From: Janthinobacterium sp. GW456P
GTDB lineage: Bacteria; Pseudomonadota; Gammaproteobacteria; Burkholderiales; Burkholderiaceae_D
NCBI RefSeq assembly: GCF_002127655.1
Contig: NZ_NEHB01000009.1
Location: forward strand, 62,001-126,000
Direction: 5' to 3'
Length of the DNA: 64,000 bases
Positions 55,832 to 63,120 of this stretch are shown piece after piece. Position numbers and translations under genes: made by a program. Position 1 is the stretch's first letter. Each line of letters starts with the position of its first letter. Below the pieces are notes generated by a model, which saw only the letters and a program-made list of their open reading frames with translations, searched no databases and was not told the origin of the DNA.

Positions 55832-56803
55832 ATGATCTCTCCTGCCTTTGCGGCGATCCTTGCCGGCGGCCGCGCCCAGTTCAATGCGCGCGCAGCGGAA
55901 GCGCGCCGGCGCTTTCCCTCGCTCGACATGGCTGCCTTCGGCGCCTTTTTGCACGACGGCGTCGATCCGCTGATAGTCGCCGTGTCTTCCGCCGCGCCCG
56001 AGCGCGCGGGTGGCGCGACCCTGGCCGCCTACGACATGGCTTTGGAACTGGTGGGCCATGGGCTGGCCGGTCCGGCCGCGAAAAACCCGTTCCTCAATAC
56101 CGTGTGGCGCGAACTGGCGCCGCAGTTTGCGCCGCTGCTGGCGACTGCCCCGGTCGATGTGCTGGGCATGCTGAGCAACGCCGCCATCCACATCGCCTCC
56201 GTGGCGGGCGCGCGTCCCGCGCAGTGGCAGCGCGAGCTGAACGCCCTGGCGGCGCAGATCGCCACGCTGGCGCAGCTGCGCGCCGTGGGCCAGGTGCTGG
56301 CCTGGCGCGCGGGCGTCGCGCATTTCCGCCAGGGTGCGCTGGCCGCCGCCGATACCTTGCCGCCCGCCTTGGCGCTGGCCGCCTTCGATGAACCCGGTGC
56401 GCAGTGGCCGCAGGTGCATGCGCAGCTACAGGGCAATCCGTGGCGCGGCAATGCCGAAGGCCGCGAGTTCGGCAGCTTCAGCGGCCTTGGTGGCGACTTC
56501 GGCACGCCGCCGCAGGTGCGCGCTTCTGCGGACGGCTTTGTCGTGCGCAGCGCCGAACGCCATTACCTGCTGGTGGCCGACGCCTTTGGCGCCGTGCTGC
56601 ACAGCGCCACGGCGCAGGAGTTCGAGCAGGCGCACACCGGCACGCCGGCGTCCGTCCGCCTCGATGGGACGACCGTGCACGTCGGCGCGCGCCGCATCGA
56701 ACTCGATGTGCCGGCCGGCGACATCGCCATCGCCGCCAATGCGCATACGGTCGCCGTCACGTCGCCGTGGACGCACGCGATCCGCCTGCTGCCCCTCGCA
56801 TGA
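55832..56803 (+). CDS. unrecognised protein of the MoxR-vWA operon (323 aa)
   Basis: The N-terminal two-thirds is helical and alanine-rich (RAQFNARAAEARRRFPSLDMAAFGAFLHDGVDPLIV onward). The last third is beta-rich, with repeated short strands (GGDFGTPPQVRASADGFVVRSAERHYLLVADAFGAVLHS, then PASVRLDGTTVHVGARRIEL), which might be a small propeller-like or jelly-roll domain. The four-base overlap with the vWA gene (ATGA at 56800) indicates strict coupling. No catalytic motif is evident. Possible roles, inferred only, are substrate recognition or adaptor for the ATPase. Confidence 0.65.
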   Translation: MISPAFAAILAGGRAQFNARAAEARRRFPSLDMAAFGAFLHDGVDPLIVAVSSAAPERAGGATLAAYDMALELVGHGLAGPAAKNPFLNTVWRELAPQFAPLLATAPVDVLGMLSNAAIHIASVAGARPAQWQRELNALAAQIATLAQLRAVGQVLAWRAGVAHFRQGALAAADTLPPALALAAFDEPGAQWPQVHAQLQGNPWRGNAEGREFGSFSGLGGDFGTPPQVRASADGFVVRSAERHYLLVADAFGAVLHSATAQEFEQAHTGTPASVRLDGTTVHVGARRIELDVPAGDIAIAANAHTVAVTSPWTHAIRLLPLA

Positions 56804-58575
56804 AGAACGATGCCGACACCGCGCTGATCGAGGCCTGGCGCGCCGCCTGGCCCGAGGCCCTGGCTGTGTGGAGCAAATTTACGCGCCTGCGCGACCCCAG
56901 CCTGTGCGCCAGCCGCGTCGAGGCCAGCAAGCAGGGCCTGTCCGGCAGCTTCGCCATGATCCGTTTGCTGGACCAGAGCGTGGTGGTGGACTTGCCGCTG
57001 GTGACGGAACTGGGCCTGGACGACTATGCGCTGGAAATCCTCGCCCATGAAATCGGCCACCACATCCTCGCGCCAGGCAGCGCCGGCGACCAGTTCCGCC
57101 TGCTGGCGCGCATGCGCCGCGCCTTGCCCACTCTGGAGCAGCATGCGCCCATGGTGGCCAACCTGTACACGGACCTGTTCATCAACGACCGTCTGCAGCG
57201 CCAGGCGAATTTGCGCATGGCCGACATCTACCGCAAGCTGCAGCAGGGGCGCACGGCGCAAGCTGACGCCAAGGACAAGGCCAGCGGCGGCGTGTGGACG
57301 CTGTACATGCGCATCTATGAAAACCTGTGGCAGTTGGAGAAGGGCGAACTTGGGGGCGGCCATGCCGACGAGCGCCTGGACACGGATGCCTGGCTGGGCG
57401 CGCGCCTGATCCGCGTGTATGCGAACGACTGGATGCTGGCGGCGGGGCGTTTCGCCACCTTGCTGCTGCCCTATCTGGTTGACGATACGGACGCTTTGAG
57501 CCCCAGCCGTTATCTGCAGGATACGCGCGACGCGGCCCGTGGCTGCCAGACGTATGGCGCGCAGCAGATCGAGGATGACGAGATGGACGGGGCCATCCAC
57601 CCGGTGCACGACAAGCGCATTTCCGGCCTCGATGGCGAGGAGCCGCAGGGCGAGGCGCCGGCCAGGCAGGGAGGCGGCCAGCTGCGCGAACCGTTCGAGC
57701 TGGGCGATATATTAAAAGCCTCGGGCATCGATCTGAGCGACCATGAAATCGCCATCCGCTATTACCGCGAGCGGGCCTTGCCGCATCTGGTGGCGTTTCC
57801 CAGCCGTCCCGCGCCCGAGTCGCAGGAGCCGCAGATGGAGGGGCTGGAAGCGTGGGAAACCGGCGATCCGCTCGAGGAAATCGACTGGCTGCAGTCCGTG
57901 ATGCAGTCGCCGCGCCCCGTGCCGGGCGTGACCACCGTGCGCCGCGTGTATGGCCGCGAACCGGCGCGCGCCATCGACGCCGTGCCCGTCGACCTCGACA
58001 TGTACGTGGACAGTTCCGGCTCCATGCCGAACCCGCAGGCGCACACCTCGTTCCTGACCCTGGCCGGCGCCGTCATCGCCCTGTCCGCCCTGCGCGCCGG
58101 CGCGAAAGTGCAGGTGACCCTGTGGAGCGGCAAGAACGAGATGATGCAGACGCCCGGCTTCGTGCGCGATGAAGACCTGATTCTGGGCGTGCTGACGGAG
58201 TTTTTTGGCGGCGGCACCTGTTTCCCCATCCACTGTCTGCGCAAGACCTATGCGGCCAAGCGCGAACGGCCCGCGCACATCCTGATGATTTCCGACGATG
58301 GCATCACCACCATGTTCGACCAGGATGAACTGGGCAACAGCGGCTGGGATATTTCGGCGAAAGCGCTGGCGCAAGGCGGCGCCGGCGGCACCATGGCGCT
58401 GAACCTGGCGCGCGACTGGGATGGCGCGGCCAGCCACACCTGGCTGCAGCAATGCTATGACGATTTAAAACGCGCGCGCCGCGAGCAGGGCTGGGATATC
58501 CACGCCGTCGAGCGCTACGAGGACTTGCTGGACTTTGCGCGGGCGTTCAGCCGGCGCCACTATAGACAACCATGA
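56800..58575 (+). CDS. zincin-motif metallopeptidase-like protein fused to a vWA domain
   Basis: The 591-residue protein has HEIGHH at residues 83-88, a zinc-metallopeptidase (HExxH) signature, followed by NLYTDLFINDRLQ near 121-133, which could supply the third ligand and structural acidic residues. About residues 240-390 are charged linker. The vWA domain starts near 395 with the MIDAS motif DSSGS at 404-408 and continues to the C-terminus (GAVIALSALRAGAKVQVTLW, FGGGTCFPIHCL, HILMISDDGITTMF). It is coupled to the gene before it by a four-base overlap. Family members annotated as vWA-like exist, but the zincin fusion is uncommon. Confidence 0.75.
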   Translation: MKNDADTALIEAWRAAWPEALAVWSKFTRLRDPSLCASRVEASKQGLSGSFAMIRLLDQSVVVDLPLVTELGLDDYALEILAHEIGHHILAPGSAGDQFRLLARMRRALPTLEQHAPMVANLYTDLFINDRLQRQANLRMADIYRKLQQGRTAQADAKDKASGGVWTLYMRIYENLWQLEKGELGGGHADERLDTDAWLGARLIRVYANDWMLAAGRFATLLLPYLVDDTDALSPSRYLQDTRDAARGCQTYGAQQIEDDEMDGAIHPVHDKRISGLDGEEPQGEAPARQGGGQLREPFELGDILKASGIDLSDHEIAIRYYRERALPHLVAFPSRPAPESQEPQMEGLEAWETGDPLEEIDWLQSVMQSPRPVPGVTTVRRVYGREPARAIDAVPVDLDMYVDSSGSMPNPQAHTSFLTLAGAVIALSALRAGAKVQVTLWSGKNEMMQTPGFVRDEDLILGVLTEFFGGGTCFPIHCLRKTYAAKRERPAHILMISDDGITTMFDQDELGNSGWDISAKALAQGGAGGTMALNLARDWDGAASHTWLQQCYDDLKRARREQGWDIHAVERYEDLLDFARAFSRRHYRQP

Positions 58576-58576
58576 C

Positions 58577-59170
58577 ATGCAGAATCCCGGACCCCACCTC
58601 GAAATCCTGACCCACCGCCTGGCCGACACGCCCGCCGAATTCCTTGCCGAGCCCCGTATCGCCGGCGTTGCCAATGCGCAGGCTGTGGCGGTTGCCGCGC
58701 TGGTCAACGACATTTTGCTGCTGCATGGCGCGCGCGCGCCGGCCGCGTCACTGCAGGGGTTTATCGGCGCGCAGGTGAAGGCCGACCGCAACCGGCTGGC
58801 GCTGGCCATGATCGTGTGCTGGCTGCTGGCCGACGAGTGGTTCATCGCTCAGCGGTTGCCGCAGCATGATCTGCTGCAGGTGCTGGGCGAGGCGGCGCGC
58901 GAACTGGCCGCCGCCACTCCCGCCCACCAGTTCACGCAAGACCCGGAGCGGCGTGAAGAGCTGGCGCGCATCGTGCTGGCACGCCTGGGTTTCAGGCCGC
59001 GCGATGAAAGCGTGGCGCAGGCGACGGACAGATTGTCCGCCATCAGCGGTACGGAGCGGCGCCGCCTGCTCGAAGCGAGCCGCCTGGCCGAGCAGCGCGC
59101 GCGCGAAATCCGCGAGGCGCTGGCGAAGAAGGCGGCCGAGGAATCGGCCGACAAGTGGTCGCGCGAATGA
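58577..59170 (+). CDS. unrecognised helical protein of the MoxR-vWA operon (197 aa)
   Basis: The ATG at 58577 lies one base after the vWA stop; an ATG at 58572 is out of frame. The product is almost wholly helical: HLEILTHRLADTPAEFLAEPRI near the start, a hydrophobic run (LALAMIVCWLLADEWFI) near residues 75-90, and a highly charged C-terminal coiled coil (RRRLLEASRLAEQRAREIREALAKKAAEESADKW). I do not recognise the family. It overlaps the AMP-forming enzyme gene by four bases (ATGA at 59167). Confidence 0.65.
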   Translation: MQNPGPHLEILTHRLADTPAEFLAEPRIAGVANAQAVAVAALVNDILLLHGARAPAASLQGFIGAQVKADRNRLALAMIVCWLLADEWFIAQRLPQHDLLQVLGEAARELAAATPAHQFTQDPERREELARIVLARLGFRPRDESVAQATDRLSAISGTERRRLLEASRLAEQRAREIREALAKKAAEESADKWSRE

Positions 59171-60534
59171 GCGTGGACGTCAATCTGCCGGGCGGCGCCT
59201 GGGAATCGGACCGCGACTACTGCCCCACCCTGACGCCGGCGGGTGCGCATATGCTGGACAAGCTGCGCGGCCATCCCTGCGCGCCCGTGTATCGCAACCG
59301 CAGCGGCAACAAGCTGCTGGCTGGGGAAGTGGAAGCCTTGCGCATCTACGAGCAGGAAGTCATGGACGCCACGATAGGCTGGAGCGCCGCCGCGCCGCCG
59401 CCGTGGCTGGCGGATTTTCTCAGGACGGTCTACGCCACGGTGCCGCATTACCGCGCCTGCGGCTCGCCGCCCGCGCGCCTTCTGGACGTGGCGCCCATCA
59501 GCCGCGCCGAGCTGGCGCACGACATCGCCGCCTTCGTGCCCGACGATGCTGACCTGGCGCGCATGATCAATTTCCAGACGACGGGCACCACGGGCCACCC
59601 GCTGCTGATCGCCTCGCATCCGCTGGTGGCGGGGCGCTACCTGGCTTTCCACAAGCGCGCGCTGCGCCGCTTCGGCGTCACCCTGCGCCATGGCGCGGGC
59701 CAGGTGGGCGTGATGCTGCTGGGGCACCAGCGCCGCTGCTTCACTTATGTATCCGTCACGCCGACGATGCACGAATCGGGTCTGGCGAAGATCAACCTGC
59801 ATACGGACGACTGGCGCCACCCGGACGACCGCGCGCGCTACCTCGATGCCATGGCGCCCGAGCTGATCGCGGGCGACCCCATCTCGTTTGCCGAGTTGCT
59901 GACCTTGCCCATGACGCACCAGCCGGCCGCGCTGCTGTCCGTCTCGATGATGCTGTTGCCCGGCATGCGTGCGCGCCTGGAAGCGCGTTTCGGCTGTCCC
60001 GTGCTCGATATCTATTCGCTCAATGAAGTGGGACCGGTCGCCGTCTACGACGAGCGGGCGGGCGGCCACGTGCTGCTGCAGCACCGGCTGTACGTGGAAA
60101 TCCTCGATGCGGATGGCCGTCCCGTGCCCGATGGCGCGCGTGGCGAAATCACGGTGACGGGCGGTTTCAATTTTTGCCTGCCCCTGGTGCGCTACCGCAC
60201 GGGCGACTATGCCTCGCTGGCGCATGGCCCGCACGGTCCCGTGCTGGTGGGCCTGGCGGGGCGCAGCCCCTTGCGCTACAGGACGCTCAACGGCGAGTGG
60301 ATCAATAATATCGACATCACGCACGCCTTGAAACCGCTGGCCATCGCCCTGTTTGGCGTGCATCAGCATGGCGACGGCGCCGTCGCGCTGCGTCTGGCGC
60401 CGAACGCCATGCCGCAGGCTGATCGTGCGCGCGCCTTGCTCGCACCTTTTTTCGGCGCCATCACGGTCGAGACCTTGCTGGCGGAAGACAAGATCATTCA
60501 ATACACTTCGGATTTGCGGGAAGCGGCAGCATGA
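59167..60534 (+). CDS. PaaK/F390-synthetase-like AMP-forming enzyme
   Basis: This 455-residue adenylate-forming protein has an FQTTGTTGHPLL motif (phosphate-loop type), SLNEVGPV near the active site and a YRTGDYASL motif with GRSPLRYRT in the lower region. It resembles the PaaK/CapK/F390-synthetase branch, in which the acid or a cofactor is activated as an adenylate. The substrate is unknown. Its start overlaps the preceding stop (ATGA), and its stop overlaps the NadR-like gene (ATGA at 60531). Confidence 0.75.
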   Translation: MSVDVNLPGGAWESDRDYCPTLTPAGAHMLDKLRGHPCAPVYRNRSGNKLLAGEVEALRIYEQEVMDATIGWSAAAPPPWLADFLRTVYATVPHYRACGSPPARLLDVAPISRAELAHDIAAFVPDDADLARMINFQTTGTTGHPLLIASHPLVAGRYLAFHKRALRRFGVTLRHGAGQVGVMLLGHQRRCFTYVSVTPTMHESGLAKINLHTDDWRHPDDRARYLDAMAPELIAGDPISFAELLTLPMTHQPAALLSVSMMLLPGMRARLEARFGCPVLDIYSLNEVGPVAVYDERAGGHVLLQHRLYVEILDADGRPVPDGARGEITVTGGFNFCLPLVRYRTGDYASLAHGPHGPVLVGLAGRSPLRYRTLNGEWINNIDITHALKPLAIALFGVHQHGDGAVALRLAPNAMPQADRARALLAPFFGAITVETLLAEDKIIQYTSDLREAAA

Positions 60535-61574
60535 AGCTTTATAAACGCGGCCTTGTGGTCGGCAAATTTTGCCCGCTGCACCTGGGCCATGAACTGTTGA
60601 TACAACGCGCCACGGACGGGTGCGAGGAACTGCTGGTGGTCAGCTACACGAAACCCGAATTTCCCGGCCTGGAGCCGGTGCGCCGGGAACGGTGGCTGCG
60701 CGCGCGGTTTCCGCAGGCGCACATCGTGGTGCTCGACGATGCGCGCCTGGCCGCCTTGTGCGCGGCGCGCGGCATGCCGGCGCGCGCGCTGCCGCACAAC
60801 GACGCCGATGGCGACGACCATCGCCACTTCATGGGCTGGCTGTGCTGGACGGTGCTGGACTTGCCCGTCGATGCCGTGTTTAGCAGCGAAGAGTATGGCC
60901 CCGGCTTTGCGCAGGTGCTGAAACGGCATTATGCGGTTGGCGCGGTGGCGCACGTGAGCGTGGACCAGGCGAGAACTGCGGTGCCCGTATCGGGCACCCT
61001 CGTGCGGCAAGACCCGCAGGCGCACAGCGCCTTCCTGTCGCCCATCGTGCGCGCCGATTTCGTCACGCGCGTGTGCGTACTCGGGGGCGAGTCGAGCGGC
61101 AAGACGACCCTGGCGCAAGCGTTGGCGCGGCACTTCGATACGGCCTGGGTGGCCGAGTATGGCCGCGAGTTGTGGGAAAGCCAGGATGGCGTGCTGGTCT
61201 ATGACGATCTGCTGAAGATCGGCCGGGAACAGCTGCGCCGCGAAGCGGCCGCCGCCGGGCAGGCGCGGCGCTGGCTGTTCTGCGATACCTCGCCCATGAC
61301 CACGTATTTTTATTGCGTCGAGATGTTCGGCAAGGCGGAGGCGGAACTGGCGCAGCTGGCCGAGCACCGCTACGACCTGGTCGTGCTGTGCGCACCCGAT
61401 TTTCCCTTCATCCAGGACGGCACGCGCCGCGACGAGGATTTCCGCGCGCGCCAGCATGCGTGGTACCAGGCCGAACTGGCGCGTCGGGGGATCGCCTATA
61501 TCGATGTGTCTGGTTCGGTGGACGAGAGAGTCAGGCAGGTGGCGCAAGTGTTGGCGGCGCAAACGCTGTGCTGA
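60531..61574 (+). CDS. NadR-like NMN adenylyltransferase/ribosylnicotinamide kinase, lacking HTH
   Basis: The 347-residue protein has an N-terminal nucleotidyltransferase motif GKFCPLHLGHELL (GxFxPxHxGH) and a C-terminal P-loop kinase GGESSGKTT, the two enzymatic domains of NadR, which make NAD from nicotinamide riboside. There is no DNA-binding HTH at the N-terminus, so it should not be a regulator. It is the last operon gene and converges with the TetR gene, overlapping its 3' end by 44 bases. Its role here may be cofactor supply or modification of a nucleotide; this is inference. Confidence 0.82.
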   Translation: MKLYKRGLVVGKFCPLHLGHELLIQRATDGCEELLVVSYTKPEFPGLEPVRRERWLRARFPQAHIVVLDDARLAALCAARGMPARALPHNDADGDDHRHFMGWLCWTVLDLPVDAVFSSEEYGPGFAQVLKRHYAVGAVAHVSVDQARTAVPVSGTLVRQDPQAHSAFLSPIVRADFVTRVCVLGGESSGKTTLAQALARHFDTAWVAEYGRELWESQDGVLVYDDLLKIGREQLRREAAAAGQARRWLFCDTSPMTTYFYCVEMFGKAEAELAQLAEHRYDLVVLCAPDFPFIQDGTRRDEDFRARQHAWYQAELARRGIAYIDVSGSVDERVRQVAQVLAAQTLC

Positions 61575-62109
61575 CCGCCGCCAGGATTTCATCGGAAAAC
61601 GCTTCATCGTCGACGGCGCGCGCCAGCGCCACGGCGCCCACCATGGCCGACAGCATGACGATGGCTTGCTGCCGGGAGTTGCGTTTTTTCTGCCACGGAA
61701 AATGTGCCGCCAGCTTGCCGATGATGGATTTCAGGTGGAAGGTGAAGGCGGGGCGCACGGCAGGCTGCTTGCGCGCGTCGCCTGCCAGCGCCGCCAGCAG
61801 GCAGCCATCGCCCGGCGCATCGCGGTGGGCCGCGCTCACGTAATCGCGCACATACTGGCGCATCGTTTCCGGGCTGATGGTCGCCGCATCGAGCGCCACG
61901 CGCGAGTGCTCCGAGCCGTGCCGGGTGCTTTCGGCCATCAGCGCTTCCTTCGAGGCGAAATGGTTGTAGAAGGGGCCATGCGTCAGCCCTGTCGCCTGCA
62001 TGATCTGTCCCACGCTGACGCCGTCAAAGCCCTGTTCGCGGAACAGCCGCGCCGCTGCCGTGAGGATGCGCTGGTGCTTTTCGGCGGTTTCTTCGGCGGG
62101 ATAACGCAT
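61531..62109 (-). CDS. TetR-family transcriptional regulator
   Basis: The 192-residue regulator has the TetR HTH near its N-terminus (ILTAAARLFREQGFDGVSVGQIMQATGLTHGPFYNHFASKEAL) and a helical ligand domain. AGGAG lies six bases before the ATG at 62109, which rules out 62133. It is divergent from an SDR gene and surrounded by three 14-bp palindromes; one sits between its own -35 and -10 elements, so autoregulation is likely. Confidence 0.88.
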   Translation of the reverse strand: MRYPAEETAEKHQRILTAAARLFREQGFDGVSVGQIMQATGLTHGPFYNHFASKEALMAESTRHGSEHSRVALDAATISPETMRQYVRDYVSAAHRDAPGDGCLLAALAGDARKQPAVRPAFTFHLKSIIGKLAAHFPWQKKRNSRQQAIVMLSAMVGAVALARAVDDEAFSDEILAAVSTAFAPPTLAPPA

Positions 62110-62147
62110 GGCAGGCTCCTGGTCGCGGTTCAAAAATAATGGTTGAC

Positions 62148-62175
62148 ATCATACATGATGTTCGTCATGCTTCAA
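62148..62175 (-). promoter_or_regulatory. candidate promoter of the TetR gene
   Basis: On the minus strand, TTGAAG (plus-strand 62170-62175) and TATGAT (62148-62153) are separated by 16 bases. Operator 1 lies exactly between them, so a bound TetR dimer would block RNA polymerase. Confidence 0.55.
62155..62168. promoter_or_regulatory. TetR operator copy 1
   Basis: ATGATGTTCGTCAT: near-palindrome ATGATG-N2-CRTCAT, first of three copies with starts 31 bases apart. Confidence 0.65.
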
Positions 62176-62185
62176 CTTATTAAAC

Positions 62186-62199
62186 ATGATGATCGTCAT
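62186..62199. promoter_or_regulatory. TetR operator copy 2
   Basis: ATGATGATCGTCAT: second copy of the palindrome, starting 31 bases after the first. Confidence 0.65.
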
Positions 62200-62216
62200 A
62201 TTTAACGCATATGAAC

Positions 62217-62230
62217 ATGATGAGCATCAT
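62217..62230. promoter_or_regulatory. TetR operator copy 3
   Basis: ATGATGAGCATCAT: third copy, again 31 bases after the previous one and 45 bases before the SDR start. Confidence 0.65.
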
Positions 62231-62274
62231 GCTTGATGACACAATCCACCCCCTATTTTGAAGAAGGAATGATC

Positions 62275-63078
62275 ATGAATGCAGTTACTACCCAAGGCAC
62301 GGCCCTCGTCACCGGCGCCTCTTCCGGCCTTGGCGCCGTGTATGCGGACCGCCTGGCCGCGCGCGGTTTTGATTTGATTCTGGTGGCGCGCCGGGTCGAG
62401 CGCCTGGGCGTGCTGGCCAAGTCGCTGGCGGACAAGTATGGCGTGGCCGTGCGCGCCATGGCGGCCGACTTGTCCGCGCCGGCCGACCTGCAGCGTGTGG
62501 CCGATGAACTGGCCAGCAATCCCGCCATCACCATGCTGGTGAATAATGCGGGCGCCTCGACCCTGGCGCCCGTCGTCGATACGGCCAGGGCGGGCATCGC
62601 CACCATGGACAAGGTCAATGTGACGGCGTTGGCCGAGCTGACCTACGCCGTGCTGCCGCAATTCAAGCAGCGCAATGGGGGCACCATCATCAACATCGGT
62701 TCCGTGCTGTCCTTCCACGTCCTGCCGGTCAGCACGATCTATAGCGCCACCAAGGGCTATGTGATGAATTTCACGCGCGGCTTGCAGCAGGAACTGGCCG
62801 GCACGGGGATCGTGGTGCAGCTGGTGCTGCCCGCAACGACGGCGACGGAAATATGGGAATTGAGCGGCGTGCCGCTGTCGCAGCTGGACCAGGCCACCAT
62901 CATGCGCGTGGAAGACTGCGTCGATGCGGCGCTGGCGGGCCTGGACCAGGGCGAGCTGGTGACTTTGCCCTCCGTCGAAGACCAGGCCTTGTGGGAGCAG
63001 TTTGACGCGGCGCGCCTGGCCCTGTTCGCGGGCGCGATGCGCGGCGCGCCGGCATCGCGCTATGGCATCAAGGACTGA
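62275..63078 (+). CDS. short-chain dehydrogenase/reductase
   Basis: The 267-residue oxidoreductase has the cofactor motif TGASSGLG, the NNAG motif and the active-site YSATK, with the catalytic Ser probably in IGSVLS upstream. The substrate is not evident. AAGAAGGA places the start at ATG 62275. It is divergent from the TetR gene and probably repressed by it, as in many TetR-SDR pairs that respond to small electrophiles or aromatic compounds. Confidence 0.88.
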   Translation: MNAVTTQGTALVTGASSGLGAVYADRLAARGFDLILVARRVERLGVLAKSLADKYGVAVRAMAADLSAPADLQRVADELASNPAITMLVNNAGASTLAPVVDTARAGIATMDKVNVTALAELTYAVLPQFKQRNGGTIINIGSVLSFHVLPVSTIYSATKGYVMNFTRGLQQELAGTGIVVQLVLPATTATEIWELSGVPLSQLDQATIMRVEDCVDAALAGLDQGELVTLPSVEDQALWEQFDAARLALFAGAMRGAPASRYGIKD

Positions 63079-63120
63079 CAGAGGGGCTGCCAGAAATGAT
63101 GCCAGCGCCGCATGCCGAAG

